60,866 bases of DNA from Mariniblastus sp. (lineage in GTDB: Bacteria > Planctomycetota > Planctomycetia > Pirellulales > Pirellulaceae): assembly GCA_023300235.1 (NCBI GenBank), contig JALZWN010000007.1:1-60866 (forward strand), given 5' to 3'. A program made the translations under genes and the position numbers. The first letter of the stretch is position 1. Each line of letters begins with the position of its first letter. The notes below the pieces were generated by a model, which was given only the letters and a program-made list of their open reading frames with translations, had not been told where the DNA came from and searched no databases. Below are positions 29,601 through 39,252 of this stretch, in pieces.

Positions 29601-30319
29601 ACTTCGTCAATGATCGCGAACGCAAGTGGTCCTTGCGATTGCTGGCGAGGTTTTGGAAAGTTGTCATCGCCACGAGCTGCTGGACGCATGTTGTCGCGCA
29701 GGTAATCAAAACCGAACTCGTTGTTGGTTCCGTAAGTGATGTCTTTGTCGTAAGCCTCTTGGCGTTTAGCAGCTGGCATTCCACTTTGAATCGCACCAAC
29801 GGACAAGCCCAAGCCCATGTACAGTGGAGCCATCCACTCCATGTCGCGACGAGCCAAATAGTCGTTGACGGTGATGACATGAACGCCACGATCTTCGAGA
29901 GCGTTCAAATAAGTCGGCAACGTTGCGACCAACGTTTTACCTTCACCGGTTACCATTTCCGCAACCGCACCCGAATGCAACACCATGCCGCCGATCATCT
30001 GCACGTCGTAGTGACGCATGCTGAGGAATCGTTTGCCGCCTTCACGACAAATCGCGAACGCCTCGATCATGATGTCGTCAGTGGTTTCGCCTTTTCGAAG
30101 CCGCTGTTTGAACTCTTCCGTTTTCTCACGCAGCTGGTCTTCGCTGAACGCGGTGTAGGTTTCTTCAAGCGCATTGATCGCGTCAACTTTTGACTGGAGC
30201 TTTTTCACGATCCGCGCGTTGGATGAACCGAACAGGCCGGTGACGAGTTTGCCAAAGCCGTTGACCAATCCGCCAAAGAAGTCGGAGGTTACGTCCCAGA
30301 GATTTTCCAATGATGGCAT
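26603..30319 (-). CDS. secA: Preprotein translocase subunit SecA (enlarged, 1238 aa)
   Basis: [78 protein letters not shown], C-terminal SEC-C zinc motif [18 protein letters not shown]. Confidence 0.97.
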   Translation of the reverse strand: [1238 protein letters not shown]

Positions 30320-30862
30320 GGTGGTTTTCCGAAAATTGGGTTCTTAGACCCTTATATTTATATCAGCCTTGAATCCTTCCAAGGCTCTGTTGTTTTGAAC
30401 GGTCAGCTGCGGTCGCCCAACGACGTCCGCTTCCGAGCTCGGCCAAGTGATTTCTAGGCGTTGATCGGGTCGATGAAATTTTGTCAGGTCACTTGCTTGA
30501 AGCGTCTTTAAGATCGCTATCAAGCAAAATTCAGACCATGAAAATTCCCAAACCGAAAAAGCAGCCGAATTTGACCCAAATCTGTGTCAAACTAGGCAAA
30601 AAACCCCTTCAAAAATTTATGCAAGCTTGAGCAGCATTCTAGAAGCCTGCCTGCCATCTCCACAGCCCTATCTGACGTCTGAACTTGGGAAAATCTTCGA
30701 ATTTTGGCATTTTCAGCCGACTCAGTGCCCGCTATCCAAAGCGCCGAGCCCCTACGAGTACGATACAGAGATGCGGCAAACGAGGGCAACGAGTTCTGCG
30801 AGGGGTTGTGCTTCACAGTTCGTGGCCCGATCTACTACGGCCAAGCCACCCCAAACCGGTTT

Positions 30863-30925
30863 TCAAGAACTTATCCCGCAACCTTTTTGAGCGACGTATT
30901 TCCTGCGCTGTCGCCAAGTGCTGCA
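30863..30925 (+). repeat. Dispersed repeat family A, copy 3
   Basis: caagaacttatcccgcaacctttttgagcgacgtatttcctgcgctgtcgccaag. Confidence 0.85.
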
Positions 30926-31061
30926 TTAAACGCTATATCAACGACACCAAATCAACAATCCCCACAACAAGAATCATCCCACCAGCGGCGATTGCCTTTG
31001 CTAGAATCACAAATTACAACGTCTGCAACTCCCCCATACATCTGCTCAGCCAAAGCCACCT

Positions 31062-31868
31062 GTGAGAAAACAACCACGCACCACCGACATCTCAGGAAAA
31101 CTAATTCTACTTGGCACCGGCACCAGCGTAGGGGTCCCTGCTTTGGGATGCGGTTGCGACGTCTGCACCAGTGACAACCCCAAAAACCACCGCACCCGAT
31201 CCAGCGCGATCTTCGGTCTGCCCCAAGGCAACCTTTTGGTCGACACCTCCCCCGACCTCCGCACGCAATTGCTGCGTGAAAAAATCGGCATCGTCCACTC
31301 AGTGATTTACACCCACGAGCACAGCGATCATGTGATGGGTTTTGACGATCTACGACTGTTTCAGTTTTACCTAGGCACGCCAGTTCCAGTTTACTGCCGG
31401 AAGATCGTCGAGCAACGATTGCGAAAAGCATTCGACTACGCCTTCGACGATCACCCAACGACTCACCAAGGAGCAACACCGTCGATCGACCTTCACACGA
31501 TCGATTGCGATCCGGTCGAGATCTTAGGCGAAACCGTCACACCGATTCCGTTAAAACACGGTCCACGATTTGACGTTTTAGGATTCCGAGTTGGCAACGT
31601 CGCCTACTGCACCGACGTGAACGAAATCCCGGACGAGAGCATGGACTTACTGCAAGGCTTGGACACCTTGATCCTAGACGGCCTACGTTACGAACCTCAT
31701 GCGACTCACCTATCGGTCCCGCAAGCGACCGAAATCGCTCAGCACTTAGCACCGCGACAAACGTACCTCACTCACTGCGCCTGCAAAATGGATTACGACG
31801 AAGTCAACGCTGCGCTACCCGATGGCATCGACCTTAGTTACGACGGCTTGCAGATTGATTTGGTTTGA
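31062..31868 (+). CDS. MBL-fold metallo-hydrolase (PhnP-like)
   Basis: LILLGTGTSVGVPALGCGCDVCTSDNPKNHRTRSSA, YTHEHSDHVMGFDDLR. Confidence 0.9.
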   Translation: MRKQPRTTDISGKLILLGTGTSVGVPALGCGCDVCTSDNPKNHRTRSSAIFGLPQGNLLVDTSPDLRTQLLREKIGIVHSVIYTHEHSDHVMGFDDLRLFQFYLGTPVPVYCRKIVEQRLRKAFDYAFDDHPTTHQGATPSIDLHTIDCDPVEILGETVTPIPLKHGPRFDVLGFRVGNVAYCTDVNEIPDESMDLLQGLDTLILDGLRYEPHATHLSVPQATEIAQHLAPRQTYLTHCACKMDYDEVNAALPDGIDLSYDGLQIDLV

Positions 31869-31893
31869 GAGGTGCCACCGTTCCTACCAAACT

Positions 31894-32538
31894 CTAAGGT
31901 GTAGGCTTACCGATGCGCGGTTCTGGCGATTCTTTTTGACCAGCGTGCAGTGAACTTTCTTCGCTACCGCCCTGCTGCTCGGGATCCACCACCACGTCCC
32001 CCATGAATGCCTCGGTTTCGGGCAAATACTCCAGACCAACTTCGCCCAATCCAAAACACGCTTCACCCGGCGCAACCTCGCCATCCAACGGCTCTCCTTG
32101 TTCGTAATCACAACCCGGCAACAACGTCACTCCCAAAACTCCAGCCACCACCTTGGCAACGGTTTGCAACCAAGATCGTCTCGCGATCGGTTCACCAGCA
32201 TCTCGCCCCGTCAGAATCCGACCATCGGCATCTTTGCGAATACGCATGCACAGATTTTCGCCGTCCTGAACTCGCCGTAATAAATCACTCGCATCTTGGA
32301 CAGGCGTTGCCTCCAGATTAAAGACATCCTTCTGGCAGTGCCCGCAATACCGCCGGGCAGCGTTGCCATCCATTTCATCCCAACGCTTCGGGCATGGCGA
32401 GTCAATCTTGACATTCGGCAGCACCGGCAACACCCCAGCTAGGTTCGAAGCAACAGGTTTCACAACTAGATCGCTTTTAGCGGTTTGCTTCATTTGTCTG
32501 CCTTGGATGGGTCTGCCTTGGGCTGAGGAATACAACAA
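31894..32538 (-). CDS. Hypothetical protein: Cys-rich N-terminal module followed by a Tat/lipoprotein-like hydrophobic segment
   Basis: CPKRWDEMDGNAARRYCGHCQKDVFNLEATP; later IARRSWLQTVAKVVAGVLGVTLLPGCDYE. Confidence 0.65.
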   Translation of the reverse strand: MLYSSAQGRPIQGRQMKQTAKSDLVVKPVASNLAGVLPVLPNVKIDSPCPKRWDEMDGNAARRYCGHCQKDVFNLEATPVQDASDLLRRVQDGENLCMRIRKDADGRILTGRDAGEPIARRSWLQTVAKVVAGVLGVTLLPGCDYEQGEPLDGEVAPGEACFGLGEVGLEYLPETEAFMGDVVVDPEQQGGSEESSLHAGQKESPEPRIGKPTP

Positions 32539-32726
32539 CTCAACGCAATCACAACCAATTCATTAGCAAATTCTTGGGGATTCCCCACAGAAACTTTCGC
32601 CGCTCGAATTCCCACCCCCAGATGGCTGCAACCAATGACAACTCACCGAGGCTTACTACCTCTCGGGAATTGCCACCCCCATCGCACCAAACGCTAACAA
32701 TCCCGCAATCGACACCGAAACAAAAA

Positions 32727-32757
32727 CAGCCAAGCAAACCATCGGTTTGCTTGGCTG
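32727..32757 (-). terminator. Rho-independent terminator of the S41 protease gene
   Basis: Perfect 14-bp stem CAGCCAAGCAAACC-ATC-GGTTTGCTTGGCTG with T-tract (TTTTTGTTTC) on minus strand, just past the stop at 32785. Confidence 0.9.
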
Positions 32758-32784
32758 AAAATTTAAATTCTAAACTCAACGAGC

Positions 32785-35001
32785 TTACTTAACCAAATTC
32801 ATGTAATCCGAAGTAATGCTAAGCACCTCGTCCAAGTAAAAATCTCGCTCGATCCCTTCTTTGGTATCAAGCTGATCTTCAATCAAACTCTTATCTTCTT
32901 CATCAGCATTCAACTCTTCGCGGCGAGCCTTGTATTTTTCTTCGTTCAACGAAACAGTCTTGAATTTCTTTTGCTCGACGTACTTGGTGATTTTCCTGTT
33001 CAGTTTGACGAAGTCTTCCGAGGCAGCAATCCGCCCCACCGACTTGGCTTGCAACTGGCTGATCATTCCGTCGTTGACCATCGTTACTGGCGAAAACGCA
33101 GCTCGACGAATTTGGTCGAACGCAACGGGGTAATCCAAATCCGCTTCCGCGATGCCTTCCATATTGTCAGTGATCGAAGGCAACACCAAATCCGACAACA
33201 CACCTCGCTTTTGAGTACTATCACCATTGGGACGATAGAACTGCTGGGTCGTGATCTTCAATGCTCCGTGCTTGCTCGGCACGCCAGCCCTGTTGCTCAA
33301 AATCTCGCTTAAGTTCCGCAAGCTTTGCACGGTGCCTTTCCCGTGAGTCGTCGTATCGCCAACCACAAGCCCACGGCCGTAATCTTGAATCGCCCCAGCA
33401 AGAATCTCGCTGGCACTGGCACTGAACTTACTTGTCAACACAACCAACGGCTTCTTCCAAGCCATTCCCGCTGCGTCATCCGACAGTTCTTCGATTTCTC
33501 CGAGTGGATTTTTAACCTGAACCACTGGCCCAAGGTCGATGAACAAACCCGTCAAATCGATTGCTTCGGGCAAGCTTCCGCCACCATTCATTCGCAGATC
33601 CAACACCAAACCATCTACTCCCTTGGCATTGAAACCGTCAATAATTTTACGCACGTCGCGAGTGGTACTACGTCCGTTTCCACCTGAGAAATCAGCGTAG
33701 AAACTTGGCAGTTCAATCACACCCACCTTGCGAGGCGAACCGTCGGGATTCGTACCGTGCTCAAACACCTCACCGCGAGCGGCTTGATCATCCAACGCGA
33801 TCTTTTCTCGCACGATGTTCACCGTATGCAAATCGCCATCTTCGGACATCACTGACAACCGAACCGTCGTACCCGCTTTTCCGCGAATCATTCCGACGAC
33901 ATCATCTAGTTTCATGAATGAAACATCCACAAAGTCCGTACCGTGCTTGGCCACCAAGTCGGCATCCAGTTTGCTACCGTCCTCTTCGCCTTGTCCTACG
34001 GCGTGAATTTTGTCTTCGACTTTTAGCTCACCTTGCTTGAAAGCGGCTCCGCCTTTGACAACGTTCTTGATCGTCGTGTAGCCGTCGTCGGTTCCCTGCA
34101 ACGTTGCGCCAATGCCCTCCAACTCCAATCCGATCTGAATCAAAAAGTTCTCGTAGGTACTCTTTGACATGTAAGACGTATGCGGATCAAAGCTAGTGGT
34201 GATCGCCGAGATATATCGTTCGATGACGTCTTCGGTATCCATCTGATGCATCCGGCGATTGAATGCTCGGTATCGCTTTCGCAAAACTTCTTCCGGAGCA
34301 TCAGGCTTTTTGGCAACCTTCGGCTTGTCTTTGGTATCACTACCGTCCGCTTTAGCTTTGGCTTCTTTTTCTTTTTTCTTTTTCTCGTTAGCCTCTTCAG
34401 CCGACCGCAGCACCAACAAACTGTACTTAATACGCTTACGCCATTTGTTACGGACTTCTTCGTCTGTTTTGGCAAAGGTCAAAACATCTGGATCGGTGGC
34501 GAGCGTTTCGTCGGTCGTAAAATCGTGGGGATACTCGATCATCTCCAACGCTAAATCAGTGCGTTGATCAACTCGTTCAATGAACCGTCTAAAAATCTTA
34601 ATCGCGATGTCAAAGTTGCCCGCTTGGATCCTATCGTCAATCTGTTTTTCAAAGACAGAAAACTCATTGATGTCCGCTTGAACAAAATAATCTTTCAACG
34701 GGTCCAAAGCTTTAACGTACTGATCAAACGCTCGCTCGGAGATTGTGTCGTCCAAAGGCAACTTTGACAGGTGCAGACGCTCCATCATTGTCGATACTAA
34801 ACGAGCCGCCCAAACGTTTTCCATCGTTGGCTTGGTAAGCTGCGAAGTCGCTTTGGCCTGTTCTTGCTGAGCCTGGCTATCGGCAGTCGTAACAAACAGC
34901 CCAAAAACGACTGCTCCAACGACGACCCAAGACGCCTTGATGACCCCAGACGCCTTAAAACGTCTGTAAGCCACTGTGCGATTTGATGAAAAAGCCAACA
35001 T
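32785..35001 (-). CDS. Carboxy-terminal processing peptidase (S41, Prc/Tsp-like)
   Basis: PDZ (GIGATLQGTDDGYTTIKNVVKGGAAFKQGELKVEDKIHAVGQ), catalytic SKFSASASEILAGAIQDYGRGLVVGDTTTHGKGTVQ. Confidence 0.94.
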   Translation of the reverse strand: MLAFSSNRTVAYRRFKASGVIKASWVVVGAVVFGLFVTTADSQAQQEQAKATSQLTKPTMENVWAARLVSTMMERLHLSKLPLDDTISERAFDQYVKALDPLKDYFVQADINEFSVFEKQIDDRIQAGNFDIAIKIFRRFIERVDQRTDLALEMIEYPHDFTTDETLATDPDVLTFAKTDEEVRNKWRKRIKYSLLVLRSAEEANEKKKKEKEAKAKADGSDTKDKPKVAKKPDAPEEVLRKRYRAFNRRMHQMDTEDVIERYISAITTSFDPHTSYMSKSTYENFLIQIGLELEGIGATLQGTDDGYTTIKNVVKGGAAFKQGELKVEDKIHAVGQGEEDGSKLDADLVAKHGTDFVDVSFMKLDDVVGMIRGKAGTTVRLSVMSEDGDLHTVNIVREKIALDDQAARGEVFEHGTNPDGSPRKVGVIELPSFYADFSGGNGRSTTRDVRKIIDGFNAKGVDGLVLDLRMNGGGSLPEAIDLTGLFIDLGPVVQVKNPLGEIEELSDDAAGMAWKKPLVVLTSKFSASASEILAGAIQDYGRGLVVGDTTTHGKGTVQSLRNLSEILSNRAGVPSKHGALKITTQQFYRPNGDSTQKRGVLSDLVLPSITDNMEGIAEADLDYPVAFDQIRRAAFSPVTMVNDGMISQLQAKSVGRIAASEDFVKLNRKITKYVEQKKFKTVSLNEEKYKARREELNADEEDKSLIEDQLDTKEGIERDFYLDEVLSITSDYMNLVK

Positions 35002-35254
35002 TCTGTCTCCTATATTGAAAGATGCCCATTCTTGTCCAATTCAGTGTAAAACACAAAATTGCCAGCGGACAGCGTGGAATCGTAGGTACTGGTATCATGC
35101 GGGGCAATACTGATCCAAAAAGGACGCCCGCCGCTGAACCGCTCGCCCCCCCTGCCCGCAGACGGACCAAGGAACGAAAATCCAGCCAGCCAAACAACCC
35201 GATTTGCTACTAAACGCAATCAAGCTTAAATTATAGCTACTGCTTTAAACAAAA

Positions 35255-37141
35255 GTGCAGCCCAAAAGTTCCTTTCTCGAATTTGCAATGACCACGAAAT
35301 CCGTTCCAGCCTTTCTTGTGATGAATACCGGCGCCAGTGCTGGCGCCCGTTTCGAGTTGCTGCCAACCCAAGAAAACATGCTCGGCCGCGACTGGGAATG
35401 CAAAATCGTTCTAAATGATCCCCAGTGCTCCCGCATGCACGCCTGCGTCACGCGAGACGAAGACGGCTGGTGGGTCCGCGACAACGGCAGCAGCAATGGA
35501 ACTTTTGTAAACGGACAAACCGTCAACGAAGCTCGCTTGGTCGACGGTTCAGAAGTCCGCATTGGCAACAGTGTGTTTACCTTCACGGAAAAAGTTAAAC
35601 CCCAAACAACTCCCGCTGTCGATGAACGACTGTCAACCGATACAGGTCCAGCCACCTCAGGCATCACCGTCATCCTAGACCGCGAATTGGACCCCAAAGA
35701 CACCGGCCACTACACGCTCGACTTCCTCAAAGGACACAACTGGGGAAAAGATTTCTTTTTCTTGTTTCAACTTAGCGTCAAACTGCTGTCGGTTTCCGAT
35801 CCCGAATCGGTCGTCCAAATTAGCATGGAGCGACTTTGTGACCGCACCGAATCCACCGCCGCCGGTTTCCTCTGGCTCTCCGAAGACGGCAACCTGACGC
35901 CGAAAAAAGTCTTCCCCGCCGACAAAGCCGAAAAGGTCCAGCTCGACCCCGAACTCACCAACCGAGTCGTCAAACAAAAGAACGCCATCCGCGTCGAACA
36001 TGAAACCAATGACAAGTGGGCCGACTCGATCTGCGTCCCGCTGGTCAATCTCGACAACGAGGTCACCGGTGCGATTCACTTGTACCGCGACACCGACCCG
36101 TTTCACAATTCACATTTTCAACTCGCCAGTGCGACCGCCAACATCATCCAACGGGCACTCGCCAACGCAAACCGATTTTCATCGCTGCAAGCAGAACACA
36201 ATCGCCTGGTCGAAAAATCAGCGACCTTTGACGAACTCAAAGGCGACAGCGAAGAAATGCTGGAGCTAAAATCTCGTATCACCCGCGTCTCCAAAGCCTC
36301 CGGCAGCGTCCTGGTCCGCGGCGAAAGCGGCGCCGGTAAAGAACTCGTCGCCCGAGCAATCCACCGAAATAGCCCACGATCCAATCAGCCGATGCTGAGC
36401 GTTAACTGTGCAGCGATGCCCCGTGATTTGATGGAGAGTCAATTATTCGGTCACGTCAAAGGCTCCTTCACCGGCGCCGATCGCGACCACGTGGGCTGGT
36501 TCCAGCAAGCGGATTTGGGGACGCTATTCCTAGACGAAGTCGGCGAACTGACACTCGAAGGCCAAGCCAAACTCCTGCGAACGCTCGAAGGCCACCCCTT
36601 TTTACCAGTCGGCGGCACCAAAGAAATCAGCGTCGACGTCCGCGTGATCTGTGCGACCAACCGAGACCTGAAGGAATTCGTTGCCGACAAAAAATTCCGC
36701 GAGGATTTGTTTTATCGGCTGAGCGTTTACGAGCTTTATATCCCACCACTTCGTGACCGTGGCAGCGACATTCAAATGCTGATCGACTTTTTCCTAGATC
36801 ACTTTAAAGTCCAACACGGCAAACCCGAAACCAAACTTTCCGAAAGTGCCAACTCGCGACTATTGGAATATCAATGGCCCGGCAACGTGCGACAACTTCG
36901 CAACGTGATCGACAGCGCGATCGTGATGTCCGAAGCTGACATGATCGAACTATCAGACTTGGGCATCCGCGACGTCGGCGACGGCGAACTGGACACCCTT
37001 CGCATCGACCACTGGGAGCAAAAGCTAATTCGCGACGCCCTCAAACGAACCAAGAACAGCGTCCCCAAAGCGGCGAAACTTCTCGGCATCAGCCGAGCGA
37101 CGCTGTATCGGAAAATCGACGAATACGATATCGAGCGATAG
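35255..37141 (+). CDS. Sigma-54-dependent activator with FHA and GAF domains and Fis-type HTH
   Basis: FHA (MLGRDWECKIVLNDPQCSRMHACVTRDEDGWWVRDNGSSNGTFVNGQ), AAA+ (GESGAGKELVARAIHRNS, GSFTGADRDHVGWF), HTH (NSVPKAAKLLGISRATLYRKI); probable start at MTTKSVPAF (35288). Confidence 0.94.
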   Translation: MQPKSSFLEFAMTTKSVPAFLVMNTGASAGARFELLPTQENMLGRDWECKIVLNDPQCSRMHACVTRDEDGWWVRDNGSSNGTFVNGQTVNEARLVDGSEVRIGNSVFTFTEKVKPQTTPAVDERLSTDTGPATSGITVILDRELDPKDTGHYTLDFLKGHNWGKDFFFLFQLSVKLLSVSDPESVVQISMERLCDRTESTAAGFLWLSEDGNLTPKKVFPADKAEKVQLDPELTNRVVKQKNAIRVEHETNDKWADSICVPLVNLDNEVTGAIHLYRDTDPFHNSHFQLASATANIIQRALANANRFSSLQAEHNRLVEKSATFDELKGDSEEMLELKSRITRVSKASGSVLVRGESGAGKELVARAIHRNSPRSNQPMLSVNCAAMPRDLMESQLFGHVKGSFTGADRDHVGWFQQADLGTLFLDEVGELTLEGQAKLLRTLEGHPFLPVGGTKEISVDVRVICATNRDLKEFVADKKFREDLFYRLSVYELYIPPLRDRGSDIQMLIDFFLDHFKVQHGKPETKLSESANSRLLEYQWPGNVRQLRNVIDSAIVMSEADMIELSDLGIRDVGDGELDTLRIDHWEQKLIRDALKRTKNSVPKAAKLLGISRATLYRKIDEYDIER

Positions 37142-37311
37142 CTAATCACAACTCAAGGCAGTAATAACGCCCCGACGCATCAGCAGGAAAACGACCGAAT
37201 CTAGCAACCGAATAGGTGGCGAGAAGGTCACAAGGAGGTCGCGTCGGAGCTTCCAACCTGTCATGCACGCAGCCAGGCGGGAATCGCTGTCGCCACATTT
37301 CTCCAGCATCG

Positions 37312-39252
37312 CTACGCCGCCGCAGGCGGTTGCAAGTCCGTCAAATTCTTGATGTAAAGATCCTGCTGCGGGAACGCGATCTCGATTCCCTTCTGACGAA
37401 ACGCTTCATCGACCGCCATGTGCAACTCGTGCGTGACTTTGAAAAACATGTCCCGTGTCGGAATCACCACCCGCAACTCAAAGTCCAGCGTGCTGTTTCC
37501 AAACCCGCAAAACGCCGCTCTAGGCTCGGGTTCGCGAACCACCAACGGATGCCGCGACGCCACCTTCATCAGCGTGTTCTGCACTAGCGAAGTGTCAGAA
37601 CCATAAGCCACCCCAACTTTGATCACCAACCGCGACTTGTTATCCGACAACGTCCAGTTCATCACATCCTCGGTGATAAACTTTTTGTTGGGCACAATCA
37701 ACTCGCGATAGTCATGATCCAAAATCGTCGTCGCTCGCAACGCCATCTTCGTCACCGTCCCGGTCGTCCCACTAACGGTCACCACATCACCGACACGAAC
37801 CGGGCGTTCAATCAAAATAATAATCCCGGAAACCAAGTTCGCAAAAATCTCTTGCAAACCAAAACCCAAACCCACTGTCAAACCAGCGGCTAACCACTGT
37901 ACGCGGTTCCAAGCGAACCCCAACAACCGACTCGCCAGGAAGATACCGATCACCAGCACCAAATACTTCACCACAAAGGAAACCGCGTAACGGCCACCGC
38001 GGTCCAAATTCAATCGATCCAGCAACGTAACCTCTAGCAAGCCCGGCAAGTTAGCACTCAACACGAACGCCAGCACCAAAAAACCGATCGCCATCAGCAG
38101 TTCACGCAATGAAATCATTGGCGTGATCCCGCCAATTTCACTCGGCACTCCAGGCCACAATTCGACAGTGTCCAAATATCCGATCGCCGGCAAAACCGCT
38201 TCCCAAATCTGCCAGCCGACCAACACCACGCCGACCAAGGCCGTCGCTCGAATCAACCGATTCAATTGACCTGTGATCGCACCAATATCAATTGTGGCTT
38301 CGCGACTAATCTGCCCGTCTTCATTCCGCTCTAGCTCGCGCAATTTGATGCCAAACTGAGCACTCAACAGCAATCGGCTAAACAGCCCCGCGGCAAGCGC
38401 GATGGTGACCATTGCCAACACTGTCCAAATCGCTCGCGTGCTCAACTCTTCCGCGGTGAAATAATACCCAAACGCTGCCATCACACCCAAAGTAAGCGGA
38501 GCAGCAGGCAGCATGTACAACATCAATGTTCGAAACGATTGATACCACGGCGGCTTGCCCTCACACTCGACACACCATTTCTTGATGCGTCGCTGAGTCC
38601 AATAAAGACCGACGGCAAAGCCGACCATCGCCAACAAAAACACAGCTCGCCCGAGCGAATCGTGCCACACGCCGTCCTCGTAAGTTTCCAACGCAACATA
38701 GACTAACCGCAGCGGCAACACACAATACAAAATCGCAGCCAGCGCCGCCTTCAACGCTCGACAAAGCGAGACCGACCAGCCCAAATGCTTTCTCGCCAAG
38801 CCTTTGGCCACCAGTGCTCGCGAGAGAGCTCCGGCAAACAGCAGCGGCAACACGATACTCGTGATCCCGCTATGCAACGCCCCCTGCAACTCGCTCAACT
38901 CATAGGCCGGGCTCAATTGATAAATCACAAAATACAACAATGCCGGAACGAAAATCGCACCGATCAAAGTGTAGCCCACACTCGCAAACACCGGCGAGTA
39001 ATACGAATACATTTCGATGTGGCGTTTAAGCGTATCGTTGGGGCCATCATCATCATCGTCAGATTCTTCGATCTTACGAATCTGCTCAGCCACCTCTTCC
39101 TGCGAGGGCTTCTCACTTCCATCAAAATCCGCTGCCGAACCGTCCGCGATCGGCGGCTTAACTGAACCGACCTCCTCAGGCACAACAGGAACGTTCTGCA
39201 GTTGCGATTCGGGTTCATTTGGTCCGGGCATGTTATTTGGATCGCTACTCAT
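37312..39252 (-). CDS. MscS-family mechanosensitive channel (MscK-like membrane/pore half)
   Basis: Multiple TMs; LAAGLTVGLGFGLQEIFANLVSGIIILIERPVRVGDVVTVSGTTGTVTKMALRATTILDHDYRELIVPNKKFI. Confidence 0.92.
   Translation of the reverse strand: MSSDPNNMPGPNEPESQLQNVPVVPEEVGSVKPPIADGSAADFDGSEKPSQEEVAEQIRKIEESDDDDDGPNDTLKRHIEMYSYYSPVFASVGYTLIGAIFVPALLYFVIYQLSPAYELSELQGALHSGITSIVLPLLFAGALSRALVAKGLARKHLGWSVSLCRALKAALAAILYCVLPLRLVYVALETYEDGVWHDSLGRAVFLLAMVGFAVGLYWTQRRIKKWCVECEGKPPWYQSFRTLMLYMLPAAPLTLGVMAAFGYYFTAEELSTRAIWTVLAMVTIALAAGLFSRLLLSAQFGIKLRELERNEDGQISREATIDIGAITGQLNRLIRATALVGVVLVGWQIWEAVLPAIGYLDTVELWPGVPSEIGGITPMISLRELLMAIGFLVLAFVLSANLPGLLEVTLLDRLNLDRGGRYAVSFVVKYLVLVIGIFLASRLLGFAWNRVQWLAAGLTVGLGFGLQEIFANLVSGIIILIERPVRVGDVVTVSGTTGTVTKMALRATTILDHDYRELIVPNKKFITEDVMNWTLSDNKSRLVIKVGVAYGSDTSLVQNTLMKVASRHPLVVREPEPRAAFCGFGNSTLDFELRVVIPTRDMFFKVTHELHMAVDEAFRQKGIEIAFPQQDLYIKNLTDLQPPAAA

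Noticed and set aside
29456-30193. 245-aa plus-strand ORF within secA
   Set aside because: Antisense to conserved SecA helicase motifs; no recognisable domain or upstream signals.
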